Positions 52,006 through 60,503 of a stretch of 64,000 nucleotides of DNA are shown here, in pieces. A model generated the notes under the pieces. That model did no database searches. It saw nothing but the letters and a program-made list of their open reading frames with translations, and was not told the DNA's origin. This DNA comes from Acidimicrobium ferrooxidans. Lineage in GTDB: Bacteria > Actinomycetota > Geothermincolia > Fen-727 > Anoxymicrobiaceae. The position numbers were made by a program, and so were the translations under genes. The stretch's first letter is position 1, and each line of letters starts with the position of its first letter. Where the stretch lies: positions 171,603 through 235,602 of the forward strand of contig DYIU01000005.1 in assembly GCA_020723485.1 (NCBI GenBank), in the 5' to 3' direction.

Positions 52006-52659
52006 TCACGCGCTCGCAGCCTGGCGCGCGCGCTTCTTACGCGCTGCGTCTTCATATTGCCATATACGGAGCGCGGTCGCCACGGCTGCGGCGGCCCCGT
52101 AGGTTATGAAGATCGCTTTCAGGGCTGTCGCGTAACCTAGAGACACGGTGAAGTCCGAACCTATCAGGAGCACCTTCACGAGCAGGGCCGCGAATATCAG
52201 GTAGTTCACCTGGTGGATGCGGCGCCAGACCCGTCGCAACCTCTTCTTGTCGAGCGCAACATAAGCGGTGACGGCCAGCACGGCGAGCGCCACTGGGCCT
52301 ATCAGCCAGGCGGCGCTGTAGTCCCTGAAGTACTGTTCCGCGAACACTATCAATCCGTGGGCCAGCGCCAGCAGGAACCCCGCCACCCCGGTGGCGACGT
52401 GAAGCCTGTAGACGCGCTTTGCCTTAAAGACCCTGTAGAGGTTGCGGCTTGTCGCGCCGGTGACGATATTGACGAAGATGAGCGTGAACCCCTCCAGGCC
52501 CAGGAGGCGCATGGCTGTGAAGTAGGACCACGAAGCACCCGCCCAGACGAACAGCACAACAGGGGGGAGCGCAAGCGCCGCCGCGAACGACGAGATGAGG
52601 ATCACCTTGAGCGCCGTCCTGCGCGCTCGCCGCCCCGCCGGGCTCTCCTGCTTCGCCAA
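52006..52659 (-). CDS. Ferric-reductase-like transmembrane (cytochrome b-type) protein
   Basis: About 217 aa from TTG 52659 (GAGGTG upstream); the track start overlaps the next gene. Six hydrophobic helices are visible. Histidines in RLHVATGVAGFLLALAHGL and RRIHQVNYL are spaced as heme ligands in the ferric-reductase/MsrQ/b561-like group. It lacks the cytosolic FAD/NAD domain. It is adjacent to a secreted cytochrome-b5-like lipoprotein, so the two may form a transmembrane electron path. Confidence 0.75.
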   Translation of the reverse strand: MAKQESPAGRRARRTALKVILISSFAAALALPPVVLFVWAGASWSYFTAMRLLGLEGFTLIFVNIVTGATSRNLYRVFKAKRVYRLHVATGVAGFLLALAHGLIVFAEQYFRDYSAAWLIGPVALAVLAVTAYVALDKKRLRRVWRRIHQVNYLIFAALLVKVLLIGSDFTVSLGYATALKAIFITYGAAAAVATALRIWQYEDAARKKRARQAASA

Positions 52660-52690
52660 GTCGCACCTCGAGCTCAGGTGGATTCTGTGA

Positions 52691-53107
52691 TCAGTTGCCC
52701 TGGAAGCTTCCCACAACCGGTCTGGACTGGATATAGGTCCTCATCGCTGGAGGGGCCTGCGTGATGACCTGCGAAAGATCCTTTCCCGCAGCGGCGTCGA
52801 GGCTGCACGGAGTGTGATCGCCCTCGGGCCAGTCATCGCTCCCGGTCACGTCATACACCACACCGTCGACGGCCACGTAAGCCGGGCTCCCGTTCTTCCC
52901 GTTGAAAGTGGCGAGCTCCTGGGTGGTGAACACCTTACGGCCGGGAGCCGAGGTCTCGGTCTTCGGCGCGGTGTCCTCCTGAGTCGCCTTCGGCGTGGTC
53001 GATGCTTCCTCCTCGCCGCCGCAGCCCGCGACTGTCAGCCCCGCAACGGCCAGCAGGAGCAGCGCGATTAGCGCCGCCGCCACGAACATACTTCCAGTCC
53101 GCCTCAT
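52691..53107 (-). CDS. Cytochrome-b5/MAPR-like lipoprotein
   Basis: About 138 aa from ATG 53107. It has a lipobox (AVAGLTVAGC) and a Thr/Glu-rich spacer. A C-terminal b5-like domain follows (FTTQELATFNGKNGSPAYVAVDGVVYDVT, WPEGDHTPCSLDAAAGKDLSQVI). The short form lacking typical b5 histidine loops resembles membrane-associated progesterone-receptor (MAPR) heme/steroid-binding domains. It lies directly upstream of the heme membrane protein gene, same strand. Confidence 0.75.
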   Translation of the reverse strand: MRRTGSMFVAAALIALLLLAVAGLTVAGCGGEEEASTTPKATQEDTAPKTETSAPGRKVFTTQELATFNGKNGSPAYVAVDGVVYDVTGSDDWPEGDHTPCSLDAAAGKDLSQVITQAPPAMRTYIQSRPVVGSFQGN

Positions 53108-53239
53108 GATATGCCCCTTCCCCGATGCGCCTTCCGGGCGCGCCTGCAAGCACCTGCACCCAAGTGCCGCAGCTTACTTCGCTCCGGCGTATCGCTTTCC
53201 TCCGCAGGACATCGGGAACCGCGGGAGAATATGCACATC

Positions 53240-53263
53240 GGGGTCAAGTCCGTTGTTGCGTTT
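53240..53263 (+). repeat. GGGGTCA-family repeat, type C
   Basis: GGGGTCAAGTCCGTTGTTGC followed by GTTT, 32 bp before the PfpI gene; matches the copy at 23861-23892 over about 24 bases with one change. Confidence 0.7.
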
Positions 53264-53294
53264 ATGCGTAGCGACCGCGATACGGGGGTGAACG

Positions 53295-53813
53295 ATGTCT
53301 CTCAAGGACAAGAGGATACTCTTCCTGCTCGGCCCGCAGTACCAGGACGAGGAAGGCGCACAGCCTTACGAGTTCCTGAAGGGGAAAGGAGCCACCGTCG
53401 ACGTCGTCGGCCTCGAGAAAGGCCCGCTCAAAGGCCTTCACGGCCGCGCCGAGATCGAGGTCACGAAGACCATCGACGAAGCGGACCCGGCGGATTACGA
53501 CGCCATGGTCATCCCCGGCGGGCGCGGGCCGGCGAACCTTCGCAAGCACCCGGAAACGGTCGAGCTGGTGCGGGCTTTCTTCGAGACCGGAAAGACCGTG
53601 GCCGCCATCTGCCACGGGCCGCAGATGCTCGCCTCCGCCGGGCTTCTGAAGGGCAAAACCATCACCGGATACTACAAGGTGAAGGACGAGATGCTCGAGG
53701 CCGGGGCCGTGTTCGTCGATGAGCCCGTGGTTATCGACGCGAACCTCATCACTTCGAGACAGCCCGGCGACATACCGCTTTTCAACCAGGCCATCGAAGA
53801 CGCCCTCAGTTGA
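53295..53813 (+). CDS. DJ-1/PfpI-family cytoplasmic protein
   Basis: The 172-aa protein has the PfpI core: ILFLLGPQYQDEE with the acidic residue, DYDAMVIPGGRGPANL and the nucleophile elbow AAICHGPQMLASAGLLKGK. Typical members are deglycases or glyoxalases protecting against reactive carbonyls, or stress proteases. It has no signal peptide, unlike the lipoprotein DJ-1 at 47811. It stands alone on the plus strand with a repeat just upstream. Confidence 0.9.
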   Translation: MSLKDKRILFLLGPQYQDEEGAQPYEFLKGKGATVDVVGLEKGPLKGLHGRAEIEVTKTIDEADPADYDAMVIPGGRGPANLRKHPETVELVRAFFETGKTVAAICHGPQMLASAGLLKGKTITGYYKVKDEMLEAGAVFVDEPVVIDANLITSRQPGDIPLFNQAIEDALS

Positions 53814-53845
53814 CGCGCGTCAAAGAAGCCTTCCGGCCGTTCTGG

Positions 53846-53851
53846 TAGAAT
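53846..53851 (+). promoter_or_regulatory. Extended -10 for the radical SAM gene
   Basis: TGGTAGAAT gives an extended -10 about 55 bp before the TTG at 53906. Confidence 0.4.
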
Positions 53852-53905
53852 CCAACGAGCGCAATCCGGAAGTTTTGGCTCGTCACTATTGAGGACGTTC
53901 GGAAA

Positions 53906-55636
53906 TTGAAGCTCAGAAAACGCACAGACCTCCTGCTGCTGCACCCCCCGAGCGTCTACGACTTCAGGGAGAAGCTCATAATCCCAAGTCCCATCGCCGA
54001 CCTCGTGCCCTCGGGGCCTTTCTTCGAGATGTACCCTATCGGCTTTTCGTTCCTCGGCGAGTACCTGGAGCGGCACGGGTTCAGAGTGAGGGTGGTCAAC
54101 CTCGCCACCAGGATGCTCGAGCAGCCCCGGTTCGACGTCGAGAGGTTCATATCCCGGCAGAGCCCCGGCGCCTTCGGCATAAGCCTGCACTGGCTGCCTC
54201 ACTGCCACGGCGCGATCGAACTCGCGCGCATCTGCAAGAGGGCACACCCGGAGGTCCCGGTGATAATGGGTGGCTATTCGGCCACCTATTTCTCGAGTGA
54301 GCTCCTGGGATACCCGGAGGTCGATTTCGTGGTGCGGGGCGACTCGACCGAGGTGCCCCTGCTGCACCTGATGCAGGCGCTGGCGGAAGGCGTGGAGCCC
54401 TCCGGCGTCCCGAACCTTGCCTACCGCCGGCCGGGGAGTCGCGAGGTGGTCGAGACCCCGATGGAGTATGTGCCCGGCGACCTGAACCACCTCGGCGGCA
54501 ACTACGTCTACATGGTCAGGGCGGCCGCCAGGCACATGGACATCCGAGGCGTCCGCGCCTTCAAGGGGTGGTGGTCTTACCCGATGACGGCTGTCCTAAC
54601 CTGCAAGGGCTGTACCAACAATTGCACTTTCTGCGGCGGGTCTTCCTGGTCCATGGCCAGGTGCTTCGGCAGGCGAGGGCTGGCGCTGCGCTCTCCCGAA
54701 GCTGTGGCCCGCGACGTGGAGACGGTCTGCTCGATAACCGGCGCCCCCGTGTTCCTGGTAGGCGACCTGCGTCAGCCCGGGGATGATTACGCTTACCGGG
54801 TGCTCGACCTCCTCAGCGGGGTCTCGCCTGCCAACCACGTCGTGCTCGAGCTCTTCGAGCCCGCCCCCCTGGAGTTCTTCTCCAGGGTCGGCGGGTCGCT
54901 CCCCAACTGGGACCTCGAGATCTCGCCCGAGAGCCACGACGAGGAGGTAAGGCGGTCGGCCGGGAAGGATTATTCCAACCAGGAGCTGGAGGAGACCATC
55001 TCGCTGGCCCTGGAGAACGGCTGCGGAAAGCTTGACATCTTCTTCATGATCGGGCTCGAGGGCCAGACGCGCGCGTCCGTAATGGAGACGGTCGGGTACT
55101 GCGACCGCCTGCTGGAACGGTTCGGGACCCGTGTCAACCCGCTCATAGGCCCGCTCGCCCCATTCCTGGACCCCGGAAGCCTGAACCAGGCCAACGCCTC
55201 CGAGCGCGGCTACAGGCTCCTGCTGCGCACGCTCGAAGACCACAGGGCCGCGCTGCTGGAGCCGCACTGGAGGGACATGCTCGGATACGATACTCGCTGG
55301 ATGTCCAGGCAGGATATAGTTGACGTGACATACGAGGCCCTGCTCGAGCTGAACAGGATAAAGGCCTCCCGGGGCCGGGTGACAAAGGCGTACGCCGACG
55401 CAATGGAGGGTTACCTCATGGAAAACGTCGCCCTCCTCGAGAGGCTGGACCGTGCGTCGGCCGAGACGGACCCCGAGAAGAAGAGGCTGGAGCTGGAGAT
55501 GCTGAAGCACGACGCGGACGCCCTGCGCTCGAGGAGCGGGCTCGTCAAGGAAGAGCTGGAGTGGCCGGTCGAAGGGCCGCGGTTCCACTACGGGACCATC
55601 GCGCGCATCGCCTTGAGGAACCGGAGGGCGGCATGA
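53906..55636 (+). CDS. B12-binding-domain radical SAM protein
   Basis: The 576-aa protein starts with TTG. The N-terminal Rossmann-like cobalamin domain (LLLLHPPSVYDF, GFSFLGEYLERHGFRVRVVN, IMGGYSATYFSSEL) precedes the radical SAM motif CTNNCTFC (C-x3-C-x2-C). It has a long helical C-terminus. Such enzymes do B12-dependent radical methylations or rearrangements. Its stop overlaps the CapA-like ATG (ATGA), so both are coupled and may act in one surface-polymer or lipid pathway. Substrate unknown. Confidence 0.85.
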   Translation: MKLRKRTDLLLLHPPSVYDFREKLIIPSPIADLVPSGPFFEMYPIGFSFLGEYLERHGFRVRVVNLATRMLEQPRFDVERFISRQSPGAFGISLHWLPHCHGAIELARICKRAHPEVPVIMGGYSATYFSSELLGYPEVDFVVRGDSTEVPLLHLMQALAEGVEPSGVPNLAYRRPGSREVVETPMEYVPGDLNHLGGNYVYMVRAAARHMDIRGVRAFKGWWSYPMTAVLTCKGCTNNCTFCGGSSWSMARCFGRRGLALRSPEAVARDVETVCSITGAPVFLVGDLRQPGDDYAYRVLDLLSGVSPANHVVLELFEPAPLEFFSRVGGSLPNWDLEISPESHDEEVRRSAGKDYSNQELEETISLALENGCGKLDIFFMIGLEGQTRASVMETVGYCDRLLERFGTRVNPLIGPLAPFLDPGSLNQANASERGYRLLLRTLEDHRAALLEPHWRDMLGYDTRWMSRQDIVDVTYEALLELNRIKASRGRVTKAYADAMEGYLMENVALLERLDRASAETDPEKKRLELEMLKHDADALRSRSGLVKEELEWPVEGPRFHYGTIARIALRNRRAA

Positions 55637-57108
55637 CGTCGGCCGGGACGCCCGAGGGGAAGGCAGGGGCCGCCTTCGAGCGGCTGCGAGGGGCCGGGTC
55701 CGACACTTACTGGAGGGCGTTCGGAGTCGCGCTCGTGGTCATCGCCGTACTGGCTTTCTTCCTGGCGTTCGTGAACTTCTTCTACTCCCAGGCCGCGCAT
55801 TCGGACGTCTTCTCCAGCAGGCCCTACAGGGTGGCCGTGGCGGATGACGCGTCCGCCGACGTCAAGCACCTGGTGCAGTCCTACCTGAAAGCGCACCCGG
55901 ACGCCAACCTCGAACTCTCGAGCGACCCGGACGGCGCCGACGTATACATCGCGAAGAAGGCCATGAACGGCTTTGACTCCAGCGTCTTCACCGGCTATCC
56001 GGCCATGGAGCTCGAGGCCGGGACCCGGAAGAAGACCCTGCGTCCCGCCCGCCAGTACCGCTTCTCGTATAAGAAGACCGGGATAATCCTCAAGGTCAAG
56101 AGCAGCGAGGTCTCGGGGCTCGAGGAGTACCTGCAGGACTACTACGAGTCGGCCCCCGCCGTGGAGGTCACCATGGTGGGAGACATGATACCGGGCAGGC
56201 ACGTGGCCGAGTACATGGCCAAGAAGGGCGTCTCCTGGCCGTTCAAGCTCGTGGCGCCCCTGGTGAGCGGCGCCGACCTTACCATCGGCGACCTCGAGTG
56301 CCCGCTCACTGATCGCTACGAGGTCCCGTACACCGGTATGGAGTTCGTTGCGCCGGCCGAGACCATCGACGGCATCAAGATGCTGGGCCTCGACATCGCC
56401 GCGCTCGCGAACAACCACAGCACTAACTTCGGCAGGACTGCGCTCACGGACACCATAGAGCTCCTGAAGGAGAACGGAATCGCCTACACCGGTGGGGGCT
56501 ACGACTACAACGAGGCGCACCACCCCGCTTTCCTCGAGGCGGGAGGCAAGACGTTCGCGTATCTCAACTACAACAGCATCAAGGGGAGCCTCGACGCCTC
56601 GGCCACCGAGCCGGGGGTCGCCTGGATAAACATGCAGCCCTGGTACCCCGACAGCGAGCAGGATTTCCAGACCGTGGAGTCGGACATCAGGGAAGCCAGA
56701 AAGCAGGCGGACGTGGTCATCGTGGGTTTCCACTGGAGCAAGGAGTACGTCTACGAGCCGAACCCCTCGATGGTGGCTCTCGCCCACCGCGCGTGCGACG
56801 CCGGTGCGGACATGGTCGTCGGCCAGCACCCCCACTCGGTCCAGTCGCTCGAGTCCTACGATGGCAAGCTCATCGCCTACAGCCTCGGTAACTTCATCTT
56901 TGACCAGCGGTTCAGCGAGCAGGTGCGCCAGGGGTTCTTCCTCAACTGCGATTTCCGAGACGGCGTCCTCACCTCGCTGGAGATGGTGCCGTACCGCATC
57001 AGCAACACGTGCCAGACGGTCCCCTACGAAGGCTCCGAGGGGCAGCCGCTCCTCGACAGGGTCCTGAAGGTCTCCGGCTGGAAGCTCTCCGGCACCTCCA
57101 TCGAATAG
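55633..57108 (+). CDS. CapA-family metallophosphatase-like membrane protein
   Basis: About 491 aa from ATG 55633; the track start is upstream in the radical SAM gene. One TM helix (VALVVIAVLAFFLAFVNFFYS) leads to an extracellular domain with CapA motifs: TMVGDMIPGRHV, IGDLECPLTD, ALANNHSTNFG, VVIVGFHWSKEY and GQHPHSVQS. CapA/PgsA proteins act in poly-gamma-glutamate synthesis or export, but no pgsB/C genes are visible. A role in another cell-surface polymer is equally possible. Confidence 0.87.
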   Translation: MTSAGTPEGKAGAAFERLRGAGSDTYWRAFGVALVVIAVLAFFLAFVNFFYSQAAHSDVFSSRPYRVAVADDASADVKHLVQSYLKAHPDANLELSSDPDGADVYIAKKAMNGFDSSVFTGYPAMELEAGTRKKTLRPARQYRFSYKKTGIILKVKSSEVSGLEEYLQDYYESAPAVEVTMVGDMIPGRHVAEYMAKKGVSWPFKLVAPLVSGADLTIGDLECPLTDRYEVPYTGMEFVAPAETIDGIKMLGLDIAALANNHSTNFGRTALTDTIELLKENGIAYTGGGYDYNEAHHPAFLEAGGKTFAYLNYNSIKGSLDASATEPGVAWINMQPWYPDSEQDFQTVESDIREARKQADVVIVGFHWSKEYVYEPNPSMVALAHRACDAGADMVVGQHPHSVQSLESYDGKLIAYSLGNFIFDQRFSEQVRQGFFLNCDFRDGVLTSLEMVPYRISNTCQTVPYEGSEGQPLLDRVLKVSGWKLSGTSIE

Positions 57109-57118
57109 TGAATCAAGC

Positions 57119-57215
57119 CGGGGTCACGTCTGATTCAATGACCGGTCCGGGATGACCACCGGGTCACACTCGTTCCAGCACCCGAGTCCGAGTCATGAAA
57201 TCAGACGTGACCCCG
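57119..57215. repeat. Inverted pair of GGGGTCA-family repeats, type D
   Basis: CGGGGTCACGTCTGATT (57119-57135) and its perfect 17-bp complement (57199-57215) flank 63 bp between convergent genes. The right arm lies inside the P-type ATPase reading frame and encodes its last residues and part of the frame up to the stop. Confidence 0.8.
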
Positions 57216-59772
57216 ATCTATGAGTGAAGAGCTTGAGTGCCTCGAACCACGCGATGCTGAGAGCCCCCGCGCCCAGCGCCAGCAGCAGGTCGACCCAGTG
57301 GAGAGCTGAGAACTGGAACAGGTCCTGCAGCCACGGCACGTAGAGCACTAGGCCGAGCATCAATATGGCTCCCCCCAGCACGGCCCACAGTGCCTTGTTC
57401 GGCTCCCGGAGGGTCTGGATTATGGTCTTCGACCACGAGCGGTTAGTGAGTATCAGGGCGAGGCTCGCGATGACGAGCGCGGTGAAGGTCAGTGCGCGCG
57501 CCTCGCTGGTGGGCACCCCCCGCCAGAGCGACGTCCTGTAGAGGAGGCCGACCACGACGAGTACGAAGAGCCCCTGAAGTAGGCTCAGGCCCACCATCCT
57601 CCTGCTGAAAAGTGGGTCCGAGAGCCTGCGCGGCGGCCTCGCCATGACGTCTTCCTCCTCCGGCTCGCTCTCGAACACGATGGAGCACGCCGGGTCGATC
57701 ACAAGCTCGAGGAAGGCGATAGTCACCGGGAGGAGCACCAGGGGCATCTTGAAGAGGACCGGGATGAGGGACATCCCCGCGATGGGAACGTGGACCGCGA
57801 TTATGTAGGACATCGCTTTCTTGAGGTTGTCGAAGATGCGCCTGCCGAGCCTCACCGCGTCGACTATCGAAGAGAAGTCGTCGTCGACCAGGACCAGGGC
57901 CGCGGACTCGCGGGCCACGTCCGTTCCCCTTCCCCCCATCGCGATCCCGATGTTGGCCGCCTTGAGGGCCGGGGCGTCGTTGACCCCGTCACCCGTCATG
58001 GCGACTATCTCCTCGTTCGCCTTCAGGGCGTTCACGATGCGGAGTTTCTGCTCGGGGATTACCCTCGCGAAGATATTGACGTCCCTTATCCGTTCCCGCA
58101 GGTCATCGTCCGACATCTCGTCGAGTTCCTGTCCGGTGATGAACCGGTCCACGGGTTCGAGGCCTATCTGCTTCGCCACGTTCTGCGCCGTGCCCGGGTA
58201 GTCGCCGGTTATCATGACGACCCTTATGCCCGCGCTGGCGCACTCTGCGACCGACTCCGCTACGCCCGCGCGCACCGGGTCGGCGAGTCCGACCAGGCCG
58301 AGGAACTCGAACTCGAAGTCGTGCTGCTCCGCCGGGAGGTCGGATTCGTCGAAGAGCGCCCTCGCTACCCCGATAACCCTGAGGCCGTCGCCGGCCATTC
58401 CCTCCACTTCGTCCAGTATCCGCCGCTCGCGCGCCGCGTCGAGGTGACACAGGTCCGCCACCGCCTCCGGCGCCCCCTTGGCGGCTATGAGGAACTCTGT
58501 CCCTCCGGGCGACTCCCAGACGTGTGACAGTGCGAGCAGCTCCTGGGACAGCGGGTATTCGCGCAGCAGCACCCAGTCATCGTGCAGGTGCTCGGTGTCG
58601 AAGAGCTTGCGTTCGCCCAGGCGCTTGATGGCCCGCTCGATAGGGTCGAACGGGTCCTTCTGGCTCGCGAGGATGCTGAACTCGACCAACTCGTGCAGCT
58701 CCTCGGGAAGGGGCTCGCGCTTGTGGTCGGCGAGGTCGTACGAGCGGCCGTCCACGCTCAGACGGCTCACCGAGATGCGGTTGTGGGTGAGCGTCCCCGT
58801 CTTGTCGACGCACAGTACCGTGGCCGAACCCAGGGTCTCCACCGCAGGCACCTGCCTGGTCAGGACGTCCTTCTTGGATATCCGCCACGCGCCCATGGTG
58901 AGGAAGATGGTGAGCACCACGGGGAATTCCTCCGGAAGCAGCGCCATGGCGAGGGTGAGGCCCACCAGCAGACCGGTCAGCCACTCGTTCTCGCCGCCGG
59001 GCGCCTGCCTTGTGAGGCCGTAGGCGACGAACACCAGGATGCACAGCAGCGCGCCGGCCATCGCGATAAGCCTCACGACCCTGCGGGTCTCGCGCTGAAG
59101 GGGCGTGTCCTCGGTCTCTATCTCCTCCAGCGCCCTGCCGATCTTCCCCATCTCGGTCGCGGGGCCTACCGACCTGACCTGCGAGACGCCGCGGCCCTGC
59201 ACCACCAGGGTGCCCGACCACGCGAACGGGAGGTCCTCTCCCCCCGGGCGTCCCATCTCCACATCCCCGCCGCAGCTCGCCTTCCTGACGGGGATCGACT
59301 CTCCCGTCAGAAGGGACTCGTCGACGGACAGGTTGGTGCACATCAGGAGGACGGAGTCGGCGGGGACGCGGTCCCCCTCCGCGAGCAGGACGATGTCCCC
59401 GCGGACGACGTCGCGGCCGGCAATCCTCTTCTGCTCCCCGGAACGGATGACGTTCGCGCGCGGGCTGGACAGGTCCCTGAGGGCTTCCAGCGCGCGGGCC
59501 GTCTTGCGCTCCTGGTAGAAGGTGATGCCAATGACCACCACCACGAAGGTCATCAGTATGCCGGCCTGCTGGGGGTCTCCGAGGACCAGGTAGATGATGC
59601 CCGCCGCCACGAGGAGCAGGAACATCGGCTCGCGTATCACGTCGTACGCGATACGGAGTATGTTCTTCTTCCTGGCTGAAGCTATCTCGTTGGGGCCTTC
59701 GTCGGCGAGCAGCCTGGCGGCTTCCTCGTCGGTCAGGCCCTCGATCTCGCTCAGGTCGAACTCATCGGTCAT
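57193..59772 (-). CDS. P-type cation-transporting ATPase (P2-like)
   Basis: About 859 aa; ATG 59772 has better SD spacing than 59775. It carries an N-terminal cation ATPase domain (GLTDEEAARLLADEGPNEI), the actuator TGES, the phosphorylated Asp in DKTGTLTHN, MTGDGVNDAPALK and 10 predicted helices. The M4 motif reads ALLPEEFPV; the ion (Ca2+, Mg2+ or other) cannot be fixed from that. The last seven or so residues (SGSRLIS) are encoded by a dispersed repeat arm, so the native C-terminus seems altered. Confidence 0.92.
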   Translation of the reverse strand: MTDEFDLSEIEGLTDEEAARLLADEGPNEIASARKKNILRIAYDVIREPMFLLLVAAGIIYLVLGDPQQAGILMTFVVVVIGITFYQERKTARALEALRDLSSPRANVIRSGEQKRIAGRDVVRGDIVLLAEGDRVPADSVLLMCTNLSVDESLLTGESIPVRKASCGGDVEMGRPGGEDLPFAWSGTLVVQGRGVSQVRSVGPATEMGKIGRALEEIETEDTPLQRETRRVVRLIAMAGALLCILVFVAYGLTRQAPGGENEWLTGLLVGLTLAMALLPEEFPVVLTIFLTMGAWRISKKDVLTRQVPAVETLGSATVLCVDKTGTLTHNRISVSRLSVDGRSYDLADHKREPLPEELHELVEFSILASQKDPFDPIERAIKRLGERKLFDTEHLHDDWVLLREYPLSQELLALSHVWESPGGTEFLIAAKGAPEAVADLCHLDAARERRILDEVEGMAGDGLRVIGVARALFDESDLPAEQHDFEFEFLGLVGLADPVRAGVAESVAECASAGIRVVMITGDYPGTAQNVAKQIGLEPVDRFITGQELDEMSDDDLRERIRDVNIFARVIPEQKLRIVNALKANEEIVAMTGDGVNDAPALKAANIGIAMGGRGTDVARESAALVLVDDDFSSIVDAVRLGRRIFDNLKKAMSYIIAVHVPIAGMSLIPVLFKMPLVLLPVTIAFLELVIDPACSIVFESEPEEEDVMARPPRRLSDPLFSRRMVGLSLLQGLFVLVVVGLLYRTSLWRGVPTSEARALTFTALVIASLALILTNRSWSKTIIQTLREPNKALWAVLGGAILMLGLVLYVPWLQDLFQFSALHWVDLLLALGAGALSIAWFEALKLFTHRSGSRLIS

Positions 59773-59871
59773 CATGGCCTCCGGGCGCGTTGCATCGGAG
59801 CGCAGGGCCGTCGGGAATTCATTGCCTCAAAATCCTGAGCCTTCCAACCGTGGATTGCAAGCGTGGGCCCG

Positions 59872-60357
59872 TCAGGGCAGGTTCACGGAGAATCCGAAGG
59901 AGCCTTCCTCGTAGTATCCGGAAGCGAAGTAAGCCGCGTACTTGACCTGGTAGTTTCCCGTGATGCCGGCGGCCACGTCCACGTACATCGTGCGGTTGTC
60001 CGTTGACAGTATGACCTGCCCCTTGTTCGCTCTCATGCCGTCCCTGGTGACCTCTATGAACGAGCCGGCGCCGAGAGGCTTGCTGAAGTTTATGGTCACC
60101 CTCCCCGGTGGAGCGGAGAGCAGAGCGTTGTTCTGAGGATCACAGGAGACGAAGTTTATCGTCCTCCGCAGGGTAAAGTTCTGCTGCACAAAAGGTTGCG
60201 CTGGAGGCGCTGTGTCTTCGACCTCCGCCGGAGCGCTTGAGTGGTCCACAGGGGCGGTACCTTTCGCCGTGCCGGCGCCGTCTCCGCCGCCGCATCCCGC
60301 GAGCAGCCCGGCAACCGCCAGTAGCACTGCGACCCAGCCCAGTATCCTGCCTGCCAT
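59872..60357 (-). CDS. Lipoprotein with CopC-like domain
   Basis: The 161-aa protein has a lipobox (VAGLLAGC) and a linker rich in Ala/Pro. The C-terminal beta-sandwich resembles CopC (CDPQNNALLSAPPGRVTINFSKPL, YQVKYAAYFASGYYEEGSFGFSV). CopC proteins bind copper outside the membrane, but the His/Met ligands typical of them are not obvious, so metal binding is unproven. It lies 97 bp upstream of the P-type ATPase start, same strand, and could be cotranscribed. Confidence 0.72.
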   Translation of the reverse strand: MAGRILGWVAVLLAVAGLLAGCGGGDGAGTAKGTAPVDHSSAPAEVEDTAPPAQPFVQQNFTLRRTINFVSCDPQNNALLSAPPGRVTINFSKPLGAGSFIEVTRDGMRANKGQVILSTDNRTMYVDVAAGITGNYQVKYAAYFASGYYEEGSFGFSVNLP

Positions 60358-60398
60358 ATGAACACTCCCTCGGCGAGAAATCGAACGCGACCCGCCAG

Positions 60399-60404
60399 AT
60401 TATA
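60399..60404 (-). promoter_or_regulatory. Extended -10 for the CopC-like gene
   Basis: TGGTATAAT on the minus strand, about 42 bp before ATG 60357. It lies next to the 60410 repeat. Confidence 0.55.
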
Positions 60405-60409
60405 CCAGC

Positions 60410-60503
60410 ACGCAAAATCGGGGTCAGGTCATTTTGTTGCAGCCGGTGGTCCACTGAAACCAGGAAGCCAACGCAACAAAATGACCTGACCCCGATTTTG
60501 CGT
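60410..60503. repeat. Perfect 31-bp inverted pair of type-B GGGGTCA repeats (REPIN-like)
   Basis: Arm 60410-60440 (ACGCAAAATCGGGGTCAGGT and onward to TTGTTGC) is perfectly complementary to 60473-60503, around a 32-bp centre. The right arm ends in the TAA stop of the dipeptidase gene. The single copy at 35032 has the same sequence and the same relation to a TAA stop. Confidence 0.9.
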
